Source: Hymenobacter nivis (GTDB taxonomy: Bacteria; Bacteroidota; Bacteroidia; Cytophagales; Hymenobacteraceae). From it: a stretch of DNA of 64,000 nt. Below, in pieces: positions 39,136-47,669 of this stretch. The first letter of the stretch is position 1, and each line of letters begins with the position of its first letter. A program made the translations under genes and the position numbers. The notes below the pieces were generated by a model, which was not told where the DNA came from, ran no database searches, and saw only the letters and a program-made list of their open reading frames with translations. The stretch covers positions 1,054,001 to 1,118,000 of the forward strand of contig NZ_CP029145.1 in the NCBI RefSeq assembly GCF_003149515.1, given 5' to 3'.

Positions 39136-40659
39136 GTGGGAATCCCGCTCGTTTTCGATACTGCCGCAAATCCTGCACCGTGGGGGCCCCGGCTGGTGCT
39201 GCGGGCCGATGGGGGCTCAACCACCGGGCTAGGCCATGTGATGCGGCTGCTGGCATTGGCTGAAATAGTGCGCCGACAATTTTCGGAAACGGTTTTCGTG
39301 GTGCAAAACCCCGCCGATTCTTTACGTGGGCTGCTGGCCACGGCGGGCTTGCCCGTGCAGGAACTGCCAGAGCAACCGCTGGCTACGGAGGCCGTGTGGC
39401 TGCGGCAACATTTACTGCGCGACGATGACGTGCTGGTGCTCGACGGCTATGGCTTTGATTTTGCGTACCAACAGGCCGTGCGGCGCGGCGCGGCCAAGCT
39501 GGTGTGCCTGGATGATTTACACGCTTTTCCCTTTGCGGCGGATTTGGTGTTGAACCCCGCCGGAGGCATTTCCGAAGCGAGTTACGAGGTGCGTACACTG
39601 GGGGCCCGGCTGTTGGCCGGACCGGCTTTTGCTCCGTTGCGGTCCGCCTTCCAAACGAGTAATGAGTTACTGGCAAACCCGGGCACGGTACTTCTATGCC
39701 TGGGCGGGGCCGACCCTCACCACCTCACGCAGCAAGTAGCCACTCAGCTGCTGGCGTTGCCGGAGGCGGCGGTGCAACAATTGCATGTAGTGGTTGGACC
39801 GGCCTATAAAGGGTGGCAGCAATTGTGCGAATGGGGCACCTCGCACCCTCGCCTGACGTTGCACCGGGCCTTACCCGCCGCCGGGTTGGGGGCCCTAATG
39901 CGCGGCTGTGGCGCGGCGGTGCTTTCCCCCAGCACCGTCAGCTACGAATATTGCGCGGCCGGCGGCGGCTTATTGTTTACCCTGCCCACGGCTGACAACC
40001 AGCACGACCTCGACCAGTTTTTGCGGGGGGCGGGCCTGGCGCTGCCGTACCCCAGCGTTGCCAACGTACTGACGGGTACCGAAGCGGTTCGCGTGGGGGC
40101 CCGGCTGCGGGCCGCCCAGCGGCAGCACTTCGATGGCCTGGCTCCGACGCGACTGCGGCAGGCTTTTGCGGCTTTGCGCATATCCGCGCCGTCTTTTCAC
40201 TTACTTCCCATTGCCCTCTCGAACTCGGAGTTGCTGCTGGCCTGGACCAACGACCCCGTGGTGCGGCAGCATTCTTTTTCTCCCAAGCCAGTTGCACGTG
40301 CGGAACACGAAGCTTGGTTGCGGACCCGCCTCGCCGACCCAAACTCGCTACTGCTATTGGCTGAAGATATTGACAGCGGGGCCCCGGTGGGCCTTATCCG
40401 ATTTCAGGTGGCAGGCACGCTGGCCACGCTGAGCTACCAGTTGGCCACCGCATGGCGCGGGCGCGGACTAGCCGCACCGCTGCTACTGGCCGGCACCGAG
40501 GCTGTACAGCAGCGGTTTCCAAGGGTACGCCGGGTACAAGGGCAAGTGCGGGCCGCCAACCTAGCCTCGGGGCGGGCCTTCGAGCGGGCCGGGTTTGAGC
40601 GGGCCGCGCTTGAAGCCGACGCACCGACCGGGGGCCTCAATTTTGTTTGGATTGCCTGA
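39136..40659 (+). CDS. pseG/pseH: Fused PseG (UDP-sugar hydrolase) and PseH (N-acetyltransferase)
   Basis: The GTG at 39136 lies 3 bases after pseF. Residues about 15-330 are PseG: LRADGGSTTGLGHVMRLLAL, VLDGYGFDF, LVCLDDLHAFPFAADLVLNPA and LLCLGGADPHH, a GT-B-like hydrolase that removes UDP. Residues about 350-507 are a GNAT acetyltransferase: LLLAWTNDPVVRQHSFSP, the acetyl-CoA loop WRGRGLAAPLLLAG, and VRAANLASGRAFERAGF. In most pathways these are two proteins (PseH acts before PseG). Here one 507-residue chain carries both, with an intact frame. Confidence 0.9.
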   Translation: MGIPLVFDTAANPAPWGPRLVLRADGGSTTGLGHVMRLLALAEIVRRQFSETVFVVQNPADSLRGLLATAGLPVQELPEQPLATEAVWLRQHLLRDDDVLVLDGYGFDFAYQQAVRRGAAKLVCLDDLHAFPFAADLVLNPAGGISEASYEVRTLGARLLAGPAFAPLRSAFQTSNELLANPGTVLLCLGGADPHHLTQQVATQLLALPEAAVQQLHVVVGPAYKGWQQLCEWGTSHPRLTLHRALPAAGLGALMRGCGAAVLSPSTVSYEYCAAGGGLLFTLPTADNQHDLDQFLRGAGLALPYPSVANVLTGTEAVRVGARLRAAQRQHFDGLAPTRLRQAFAALRISAPSFHLLPIALSNSELLLAWTNDPVVRQHSFSPKPVARAEHEAWLRTRLADPNSLLLLAEDIDSGAPVGLIRFQVAGTLATLSYQLATAWRGRGLAAPLLLAGTEAVQQRFPRVRRVQGQVRAANLASGRAFERAGFERAALEADAPTGGLNFVWIA

Positions 40660-40704
40660 AGGCGGGCGCGTTTGCTGGCTGGTTCGTCAGCATTCGCTGC
40701 TTCC

Positions 40705-41082
40705 ATGCAAATCGGTTCCTACCGCATCGGCCCCGACCAGCCGCCGCTCATCATCGCCGGGCTTTTCGGCAAATATACCCAGAACCTGAGCCGCGGCCTA
40801 GCCATCATCGACGCCGTGGCCGCCGCTGGGACTCATACCGTCAAGCTTCAGACTTACACCGCCGATACGATGATACTGCCCGGGGCCAACCGCATCACGG
40901 GCCCCCAGTTGCTGTGGTTTGGCCGAGGGCTGCACGAGAAGTTTGGATTCCGGCGCGAGTCCTATTTCCGCCAGCATGTGCACAAGAATGGCTCGTTCCA
41001 CAACGTGGTAGGCCTGGCCCTGCTGCGCCACGAGTGGCAGCTGATGCGCGAGTACTTGCAGGCCCGCTTCGTGCGCGGCTAG
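40705..41082 (+). CDS. Truncated PseI/NeuB-like N-terminal fragment
   Basis: The 125-residue frame from the ATG at 40705 has MQIGSYRIGPDQPPLIIAG, TQNLSRGLAIIDAVAAAGTH and VKLQTYTADT, closely similar to the N-terminus of PseI encoded 440 bases downstream (HIGGRPVGPQHPPFVIAE ... LKLQTYTADT). Beyond about residue 55 the similarity stops and the rest (RGLHEKFGFRRESYFRQHV ...) is not recognised. The barrel, catalytic residues and SAF domain are missing, so it cannot be a synthase. It is best read as a partial duplicate joined to foreign sequence, possibly untranslated. Confidence 0.6.
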   Translation: MQIGSYRIGPDQPPLIIAGLFGKYTQNLSRGLAIIDAVAAAGTHTVKLQTYTADTMILPGANRITGPQLLWFGRGLHEKFGFRRESYFRQHVHKNGSFHNVVGLALLRHEWQLMREYLQARFVRG

Positions 41083-41116
41083 CGGCGCGGCGGGGGCCCC
41101 GGCCGACCGCGGGGCG

Positions 41117-41124
41117 TACCTTTG
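41117..41124 (+). promoter_or_regulatory. -7 box before pseI
   Basis: TACCTTTG fits TAnnTTTG and lies 23 bases before the pseI ATG, after the truncated fragment. It suggests that pseI has its own promoter. Confidence 0.42.
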
Positions 41125-41147
41125 GGCGTTCGTTTTTCTTTGCCGCA

Positions 41148-42191
41148 ATGCCCGAAATCCACATCGGGGGCCGCCCCGTGGGGCCCCAACACCCGCCGTT
41201 CGTCATCGCCGAAATGTCGGGCAACCACAACCAGAGCCTCGACCGGGCCCTGGCCCTGGTGGACGCCGCCGCCGCCGCCGGCGTGCACGCCCTCAAGCTC
41301 CAGACTTACACCGCCGACACCATCACGATGGACACCGGCTTCGTCATCCGCGAAGAAGGCCAGTCGCTGTGGGAAGGCCGCGATTTGTACAAGCTCTACC
41401 AGGAAGCCCACACGCCCTGGGCGTGGCACGCCGAGATTTTTGCCCGCGCCCGGCAGCACGGCCTACTGGCCTTCAGCTCGCCGTTTGACGAAACGGCGGT
41501 GGATTTCCTGGAAACGCTCGACGTGCCGGCGTACAAGATTGCCTCGTTTGAGAACGCCCATTGGCCGCTGCTGCGCAAAGTAGCGGCCACCGGCAAGCCG
41601 GTGATTGTGAGCACCGGAGCCGCTACCCTCTCGGAGATCGACGACGCCGTGCGGGTGCTGCGCCAGGCCGGCTGCCGCGAGCTGGTGCTGCTGAAATGCA
41701 CCAGCACCTATCCCGCCTCGCCCCAGAACACCAACCTGCGCACCATCCCGGTGCTGGCCGAAACCTTCGGCTGCCCCATCGGCCTGAGCGACCACACCAT
41801 GGGCGTGGGCGCCAGCGTGGCCGCCGTGGCCCTGGGGGCCTGCGTCATCGAAAAGCACTTCACCCTGAGCCGCGCCGAGGGCGGCGTCGATTCGGCGTTT
41901 TCGCTGGAGCCCCATGAGCTGAAGCTGTTGGTGGACGAAACCGCCCGCGCCCACCAGGCCCTGGGCACGGTGCAGCTGTGCGTACAGCCCAGCGAGGAAA
42001 AGAGCCGCGTGTTCAAGCGCAGCATTTACGTGGCGCAGCCGATTGCCGCGGGTGAGGCATTCACCGCCGACAACCTGCGCATTATCCGCCCCGGCGACGG
42101 CCTGCTGCCCCGCTACTGGGACGTGGTGCTGGGCCGACGCGCGGTGCGCGACCTGCGCCCCGGTACGCCTTTGACCTGGGATGCGCTCTGA
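41148..42191 (+). CDS. pseI: Pseudaminic acid synthase PseI
   Basis: The ATG at 41148 gives 347 residues. MPEIHIGGRPVGPQHPPFVI and EMSGNHNQSLDRAL open the NeuB barrel; KLQTYTADTITMDTGF, FSSPFDETAVDFLE, YKIASFEN, VIVSTGAATL and GLSDHTMG follow. The last 65 residues form the antifreeze-like SAF domain (SRVFKRSIYVAQPIAAGEAF). It condenses the 6-deoxy sugar with phosphoenolpyruvate to make pseudaminic acid. Its end overlaps the next gene by 11 bases. Confidence 0.95.
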   Translation: MPEIHIGGRPVGPQHPPFVIAEMSGNHNQSLDRALALVDAAAAAGVHALKLQTYTADTITMDTGFVIREEGQSLWEGRDLYKLYQEAHTPWAWHAEIFARARQHGLLAFSSPFDETAVDFLETLDVPAYKIASFENAHWPLLRKVAATGKPVIVSTGAATLSEIDDAVRVLRQAGCRELVLLKCTSTYPASPQNTNLRTIPVLAETFGCPIGLSDHTMGVGASVAAVALGACVIEKHFTLSRAEGGVDSAFSLEPHELKLLVDETARAHQALGTVQLCVQPSEEKSRVFKRSIYVAQPIAAGEAFTADNLRIIRPGDGLLPRYWDVVLGRRAVRDLRPGTPLTWDAL

Positions 42192-43491
42192 GCCTGGGCC
42201 CTGGCTGGCCCGCCTGCGCGACATCCTCCAGCTGCGCTTTACGGACATTTTTGCGGCCATGTCGCCGGCTGCGCTCAGCGGTATTTCGCCCGCCAGCCCG
42301 CTGCGGCGGCTGGCGCGGGTGGGGGCCTACGCGGCGCTGCGGCTGGTGGGGCACGTGTTTCAGCCGGTGCGGAACCAGGCTGATTTGCGCAGTGCGGTGT
42401 GGCTGTACGTGGTGAGCGCCAACAACTACGAGGCGCTGCAATTCATCCAACAAAGCCAACCAGGGGCAGTGCTGGTGGCCGGGCAGGGTAAGAATATCGG
42501 GCGCTACAATGGGGCCGTGCAGCGGCTGTCGCTGCGCCGCAAGCTGCTGTACTACTGGCAATACCCGGCGGTGCTGCTAGGCTTGCGGCGCCGCGAGGGG
42601 CCTCGGGCGTGGCGGTTTTTTGACCTGATTTTTTACGCCATCGGCTACTACGAGGTGTACCGCCGGGCCCTGCGCCACTACCGGCCTCGGGCCGTGGTTT
42701 TCGCCAACGACCACAACGACGATGCCCGCGCCCTGCTGCTGGCCTGCCGCGCCGAAGGTATCCCCACGGCCTACGTGCAGCACGCCAGCGTGAGCGCCAA
42801 CTTCCCGCTCCTGGGCTTCGATTTGAGCCTGCTCGAAGGCCAGGATGCCCTGGATAAGTACCGCCGCTGCGGCCCCGTGCGCGGCCGGGTGGCGCTGGTG
42901 GGCATGCCCAAGGCCGACGCCTACCTGTCCCGCCGGAACACCGCCCCCGCCGTGCGCCGCGTGGGCCTGGCCTGCAACATCCACGACCCTCTGCCGGCCC
43001 TGGCCGAAACCCTGGCCTATCTCGCGCAGGCCCTACCCACACTCACGCTGACGCTACGCCCCCACCCCAGCGACACCCGCGACTTTGGGCCCCTGCGCCG
43101 CCAGCTGCCGCAAGTGCAGTGGTCGGACGCCCGGCGGCAGAACGTGTTCGAGTTCCTCGAAACCCAGGACGCGCTGGTGGCCGCCGACACCTCCACCCAC
43201 CTCGAAGCCACCCTCTTGAATGTGGCAAGCATCTACTACCGCTTCGCCGCCAACCCGCTCACCGACGACTACTACGGCTATGTAGCCCACGGCCTGGTGC
43301 CCCGCGCCGCCGACCTACCCGCCCTGAAAGCCCTGCTCGGGGCCCTGGCCCAGCATAAGCCCGCCGACCTCTACCGCCGCGCCGCCTATTACAACGCCAC
43401 CCTCGGCACGCCCGACGAGGGCCACAGCCAGCCGCTGGCCGCCCGCGTGCTCGGCGAGTGGCTGAATACGGCCGCCGGGGCCCCGGCGTAG
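42181..43491 (+). CDS. Glycosyltransferase-like protein, candidate pseudaminyl transferase
   Basis: The 436-residue protein overlaps pseI by 11 bases. Features are VVFANDHNDDARALLLACR, PTAYVQHASVSANFPLLGFD (conserved qH.s pattern of capsule-type GT-B enzymes), RVALVGMPKADAYL, TLTLRPHPSDTRDFG and VAADTSTHLEATLLN. The HPSD and later T.HLEA resemble motifs of CMP- or CDP-linked transferases such as TagF- and KpsS-like families. Direct coupling to pseI makes transfer of pseudaminic acid a reasonable inference but not proved. Confidence 0.65.
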   Translation: MRSEPGPWLARLRDILQLRFTDIFAAMSPAALSGISPASPLRRLARVGAYAALRLVGHVFQPVRNQADLRSAVWLYVVSANNYEALQFIQQSQPGAVLVAGQGKNIGRYNGAVQRLSLRRKLLYYWQYPAVLLGLRRREGPRAWRFFDLIFYAIGYYEVYRRALRHYRPRAVVFANDHNDDARALLLACRAEGIPTAYVQHASVSANFPLLGFDLSLLEGQDALDKYRRCGPVRGRVALVGMPKADAYLSRRNTAPAVRRVGLACNIHDPLPALAETLAYLAQALPTLTLTLRPHPSDTRDFGPLRRQLPQVQWSDARRQNVFEFLETQDALVAADTSTHLEATLLNVASIYYRFAANPLTDDYYGYVAHGLVPRAADLPALKALLGALAQHKPADLYRRAAYYNATLGTPDEGHSQPLAARVLGEWLNTAAGAPA

Positions 43492-43515
43492 TTGTCTGCA
43501 ATTTGCCGGGTGGTC

Positions 43516-43623
43516 CGGGCTGCCGGCTTTTCGCCGGCTGCCCGGTAACCGTTGGGGCCCCGAGCAGCCGCTTGCCAACGATTCAACGATTAGCGGGCAG
43601 CCGGCGAAAAAGCCGGCAGCCCG
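43516..43623. repeat. REP-like paired hairpins
   Basis: CGGGCTGCCGGCTTTTCGCC and on to 43544 is repeated, inverted, at 43594-43623 (28 of about 29 bases). Each arm is itself palindromic (GCCGGC twice around TTTTC). It occupies the gap between the transferase and deacetylase genes, as REP or BIME elements do. Confidence 0.6.
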
Positions 43624-43654
43624 CCCCGCCTATTGCGGGCCTACCTTCGCCCTC

Positions 43655-45028
43655 ATGCCTACCGATGACCTTATTTTGGCTCCGCCGCCCGTTGCGCCGG
43701 TCACAACTGCGGTGCGGCTGGCTTACGTGTGGGCCCACTTCGCGCGGGTGTATCCCGGCGCGCTGGCGGGGGCCCTAGGCTACGTGGGCAGCGGCGCAGC
43801 GGTGGAAGTAGCCAACTTGGCGGATGGTTTCTTTGGTTCGAATCAGCCGTACCCTGCCGAGCCAAATTGGCGCGAGTGGCAAGGCCAGCGGGTACCATTC
43901 TTCTTTGACAACGGCACCCAGCCCCTGCTGATGTTGACGCCGGGTCGGGCTGAAATCAGCGCCGATGTAGTTTCGGCCGCGTTTTATTTGCTCAGCGGCT
44001 GGCAGGAATATTTCTCGGAGGCGCGCGACCGTCACGGGCGGTTTCCGTACGTGGCCAGCGTGCAGGCGCGGTATGGCTTCGTGGCGCTGCCGGTGGTCAA
44101 TTACTACCTCGACGTGCTGAAAACGGCCATCGAGCACGTCACCGGCCAAGTGCTACGCCCGCGTACCTGGGGCCCCGGAGCCCTATTTGCCGCCTTCATC
44201 AGCCACGACCTCGACAACCTGCGCAGTGCCTGGAAAGCCCCGACCAAAGCGGCACTGCGGGCCGGCCGGCTGCTGGATTTTGGGCAGCAGTTGTGGCAGC
44301 ACTGGACGCGGCCCGACGCCTGGGACAACCTCGAAGCCGTTGCCGCCGCCACGGCGCAGTACGGGGCCCGGTCCACGTTTTTCGTACTGCCCGAGCACCG
44401 GCCGGGGGCCGATGGCACGCCCAACGCCGACTATGCGCTCACGGCTCGGCTGTGGCAACGGCTAGCCAAATTGGCGAAGCAAGGCCACGAAGTGGCGCTG
44501 CACGCCAGCATCGGAACGGCCGATAATTTCACCCATTTTGATACCGAGCGGCAGCAAGTACTCGATGTAGAAGGAGGCGGTAACCGCTTTCACTACCTGC
44601 GTTGGGAGCCGCGCCTGACCCCCGGTATAATAAGCAAGGCAGGCATTACTTTCGACTCAACCCTAGGTTTTGCTGAGCATTTCGGGTTTCGGCACTCCTA
44701 CTGCCACCCCTTTTATCCCTTTGATTTCAGTAGCGGCAGCGCCTACGAGTTTTTCGAAATACCCCTGAATGTGATGGACGCCACGCTGCATAACCCCGCT
44801 TATTTGCAGCTGGGCCCCGACGAAGTTTTGCCGGCCCTCGTGCCCATGCTGGCGGAAATTGAAAAGTTTGGCGGGGTGGCCACGGTGCTCTGGCACAACC
44901 AGAACTTCGACCCGGCTAACACTGCCAACGGGCCCCGGCAGTTCCACGAAATCATGGGCTGGCTGCGCGGCCGCGGCGCGGCATTCCTGACGGGTACCGA
45001 GATTTGGTCCCAGTTTCCGGCGGCGTAG
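43655..45028 (+). CDS. Polysaccharide deacetylase-like protein (DUF7033-type N-terminus)
   Basis: The 457-residue protein starts at the ATG 43655 behind a TACCTTCG box (43642-43649). The N-terminal part holds FFDNGTQPLLMLTPGR and YLLSGWQEYFSEARDRHGRF. The C-terminal NodB-like part has FISHDLDNLRSAWK (catalytic Asp-Asp), STFFVLPEHRPG, HEVALHASIGTADNF and WHNQNFDPANTA. It would remove acetyl groups from a surface polysaccharide. The position between transferase and flippase fits modification before export. Confidence 0.78.
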   Translation: MPTDDLILAPPPVAPVTTAVRLAYVWAHFARVYPGALAGALGYVGSGAAVEVANLADGFFGSNQPYPAEPNWREWQGQRVPFFFDNGTQPLLMLTPGRAEISADVVSAAFYLLSGWQEYFSEARDRHGRFPYVASVQARYGFVALPVVNYYLDVLKTAIEHVTGQVLRPRTWGPGALFAAFISHDLDNLRSAWKAPTKAALRAGRLLDFGQQLWQHWTRPDAWDNLEAVAAATAQYGARSTFFVLPEHRPGADGTPNADYALTARLWQRLAKLAKQGHEVALHASIGTADNFTHFDTERQQVLDVEGGGNRFHYLRWEPRLTPGIISKAGITFDSTLGFAEHFGFRHSYCHPFYPFDFSSGSAYEFFEIPLNVMDATLHNPAYLQLGPDEVLPALVPMLAEIEKFGGVATVLWHNQNFDPANTANGPRQFHEIMGWLRGRGAAFLTGTEIWSQFPAA

Positions 45029-45060
45029 GGCCCCGGGCTTCTATTTTTTCTTCTTTCCAC

Positions 45061-46551
45061 TTGGGCATTGTTCAACGCCAGGGCCTCCGCAACACCCTGA
45101 TTTCTTACATCGGCCTGGGCATTGGGTTCGTCAGCAGCACGCTGGTGCTCACGCGCTTGCTCACGCCGGCACAGCTCGGCCTCACCTCGGTGCTTGTCTC
45201 GCTGGCCACGCTGGCGGCGCAGCTGGCGGCCTTTGGGTTTGCCAGCACGGCGCTGCGTTACTTCCCGTATTTCCGCAATTCGGCGAAGGGCCACTCCGGC
45301 TTTTTGCCGCTGCTGCTGGGCGTGCCGCTGCTGGGCTTTGCAGCGGTAGCGGCGGCGCTGTGGGCCGGCAAGAGCTTCGTGCTGAGCCGGTTCTCATCCG
45401 ATGCCGCCCTGCTGGGGCCCAACTACCCGGCCATTATCCTGCTCACACTGGCCGTACTGCTGCTTTCGCTGCAAGACGCCTACCTGAAGTCGCTGTTCTA
45501 CACCGGGTTTTCGTCGTTTTTACAAGAGATTTTTCTGCGGCTGTACATTGTGGGGGCGGCGGGGCTTTTTTGGCGCGGCTACTTGTCGTTCGACGGCTTT
45601 GTACTGGCCTACGTGGGCGGCTACGCGCTGGTGGACGTGCTGCTGGCGGCCTACCTGCTGGCCATCGGCGAGCTGCACCTGCGGCCCACGCGGGCCGTGC
45701 TGCGGGTGCGGCCCCTGCGCGAGCTGCTGGCCTTCGGGGGCTTTGCGCTGCTGGGCAACCTCTCAGGCACCATCATGGTTACCATCGACGCGCTGATGGT
45801 GGGCGCCAAGCTCAGCCTGGCGGCGGCCGGCATCTATGCCATTGCCTTCAACATCAGCACGGCCCTCACACTGCCGTTCCGGGCCCTCTACAAAACGGCG
45901 TTCCCACTCATCGCCGAGTACTGGAAAGAAGGCGCAATGGAAAAGATGGCCGATTTCTACGCCCGCACCACCCGCCTCAACACCGTGCTGGGCTGCTACT
46001 TGGCCCTGGGCCTGGGCCTGAACCTGGACTTCGTGTACGGCCTCATCCACCGCCCGGCCTACGCCGCCGGCAGCGTGGCCGTGCTGCTGCTGCTGGTGGG
46101 CCGCCTGGTCGACGGCATCACCGGCGTCAACGGCATCATCGTGCTCACCTCGCCCCGCTACCGCTTCGATTTGGTGTTCAACGCCAGCCTGGCCGTGGCC
46201 ATCGTGGCCCTGAACGCGCTGCTCATCCCGCGCCTGGGCCTGGCCGGCGCGGCCCTGTCCAACTGCTTGGCCCTGGTGGGCATCAACGTATTGCGCACCT
46301 GGTTTGTGTGGCGCACCTACGGCCTCCAACCCTTCGACCGGCGTATTCCGCTCATCGGGGCCCTAGCGGCGGGCGCCGGGCTGGCGGCGTGGCTGCTGCC
46401 GGTGCCGCCCAATATTTGGGGGGCCCTACTGCTGCGCGGCGGCACGCTCACGGTGCTTTACGGGGCCGGCCTGCTGCTCACCGGCGCCGCGCCCGAGGTG
46501 AACGGCTTGGCCGCCCACGGCTGGGCCCGCCTGCGCGGGCGCCGGGCGTAG
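45061..46551 (+). CDS. Oligosaccharide flippase (Wzx/MOP superfamily)
   Basis: The TTG at 45061 starts GIVQRQGLRNTLISYIGL, the usual opening of this family in Bacteroidota; a TTG at 45004 lies inside the deacetylase gene. The 496-residue protein has about 12-14 hydrophobic segments (for example GFVSSTLVLTRLL, LLGVPLLGFAAVAAALW, AAGAGLAAWLLPVP) with short charged loops. It moves lipid-linked repeat units across the inner membrane. It is the export step of the pse cluster. Confidence 0.85.
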   Translation: MGIVQRQGLRNTLISYIGLGIGFVSSTLVLTRLLTPAQLGLTSVLVSLATLAAQLAAFGFASTALRYFPYFRNSAKGHSGFLPLLLGVPLLGFAAVAAALWAGKSFVLSRFSSDAALLGPNYPAIILLTLAVLLLSLQDAYLKSLFYTGFSSFLQEIFLRLYIVGAAGLFWRGYLSFDGFVLAYVGGYALVDVLLAAYLLAIGELHLRPTRAVLRVRPLRELLAFGGFALLGNLSGTIMVTIDALMVGAKLSLAAAGIYAIAFNISTALTLPFRALYKTAFPLIAEYWKEGAMEKMADFYARTTRLNTVLGCYLALGLGLNLDFVYGLIHRPAYAAGSVAVLLLLVGRLVDGITGVNGIIVLTSPRYRFDLVFNASLAVAIVALNALLIPRLGLAGAALSNCLALVGINVLRTWFVWRTYGLQPFDRRIPLIGALAAGAGLAAWLLPVPPNIWGALLLRGGTLTVLYGAGLLLTGAAPEVNGLAAHGWARLRGRRA

Positions 46552-46899
46552 GCGGCGGCGGGGGCCCCCAGAGCCCGTGTAGCTGGGAATAATGCAACGG
46601 TAGGGCAAATAATTGCTGTTGCTGCGTATACCAGCACAGTTGCTGACACTACCAGGACCCGGCCCAGGCCTACCAGCGCAGCGGCTGGCCCTACCAAGGC
46701 TGGGGGCGGAGCTACCAGTTTGGCGGCGGGCACTACTCGCCTTTGGGATGGGCCTACCCGTGTTGTTGCTGGCACTACCAGCCGCCGGGGCCGGGGCCCT
46801 CGGGCGCCCAATGCCAGGTTTATTGCGGAGCTTGCCGCGCGGCCCGGGGTTTGGGCCGTGGCTGCCGGGCTATCCGGCCTATTCATTTCCTTTTATCCC
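46552..46899. repeat. Spacer with eight 21-bp (heptad-coding) tandem units at 46629-46796
   Basis: Units of 21 bp begin at 46629, 46650, 46671, 46692, 46713, 46734, 46755 and 46776. Each opens with TAC, mostly TACCAG, and is GC-rich afterward. In that frame they read YQxxxxx heptads (YQRSGWP, YQGWGRS, YQFGGGH), but a TGA breaks the second unit boundary and no start precedes them. It looks like a decayed repeat protein or a repeat-expanded spacer. Confidence 0.55.
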
Positions 46900-47589
46900 G
46901 TGAAACAAGTACAAGTAAACGCCAACTATAACATGTCGCAGGGCGACCTGGTGCTCACCTGCCACACCAAGGCCGATTTTATGGACCGCGACGCGGACGC
47001 CTTCGCCACGCGCGGCGTGGCCCAAACCCGCCTCGACGCCTTCAAAGCCCAAACCGATGCGGTGGCCCAATTGCCCAGCGATGCGCAGCTCGATTTTGAG
47101 AAGCAGGCCCTCACCGCCGCCTCCCTCGCCCAGCGCCAGGCCGTGGAAAGCGGCATGGCCACGGTGATGAGCCAAGTCGCCATCGTGCACGACGCCCGCA
47201 GCCCCGCCTACAAAGCCTTCGGCAGCGCCGGCCTCTACAACGCCAGCGAGGGCGATTTCTACGTGAACATGGGCCACCTCCTCGACTGGGCCACCGCCCA
47301 CGCCGCCGACTACCAGGCCCAGGGCCTCACCCCCGCCCAGCTCCAGGCCCTCGCCACCGATAATGAGCAGTACCTCGCCGCCCTCAAGGCCCAGCGGCTG
47401 GCCATCTCGGACCGCAGCGCCACCACCCAAACCCGCCAAATCGCCCTCAACGCCCTCTACGACGAGCTAACCGCCCTCTGCAACATCGGCCAGGGCCTAT
47501 TCAAACAGTCGGACGTAAGCAAGTACGACGACTACGTGGTGGCCCCCACTGTGCATTCGGCCGCCCCCGTAGTGCCCCCGGCCAAGTAG
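46900..47589 (+). CDS. Hypothetical helical protein
   Basis: The GTG at 46900 starts VKQVQVNANYNMSQGDLVL; an ATG at 46720 would add 60 residues that run through the repeat spacer and is rejected. The 229-residue protein is Ala/Gln-rich and helical, with TRLDAFKAQTDAVAQLPSD and NALYDELTALCNIGQGLFK. No signal peptide or known motif. Similar short proteins occur in Bacteroidota, but I cannot name a family. A strong terminator follows. Confidence 0.6.
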   Translation: MKQVQVNANYNMSQGDLVLTCHTKADFMDRDADAFATRGVAQTRLDAFKAQTDAVAQLPSDAQLDFEKQALTAASLAQRQAVESGMATVMSQVAIVHDARSPAYKAFGSAGLYNASEGDFYVNMGHLLDWATAHAADYQAQGLTPAQLQALATDNEQYLAALKAQRLAISDRSATTQTRQIALNALYDELTALCNIGQGLFKQSDVSKYDDYVVAPTVHSAAPVVPPAK

Positions 47590-47623
47590 CCAGCACCCAG
47601 GCCCGAAATTTTTGTAACTGAAG

Positions 47624-47657
47624 AAGCGCCGGGGCCCGTGGGTTCCGGCGCTTTTTT
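47624..47657 (+). terminator. Intrinsic terminator
   Basis: AAGCGCCGG at 47624-47632 pairs with CCGGCGCTT at 47645-47653, followed by a T run, 35 bases after the 46900-47589 stop. Confidence 0.75.
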
Positions 47658-47669
47658 TAGTACTTGGAG

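Noticed and set aside
46458..46886. 142-codon minus-strand ORF with Val/Ala/Pro heptads.
   Set aside because: It is the reverse reading of the 21-bp repeat spacer and the end of the flippase gene; no start signal or family.
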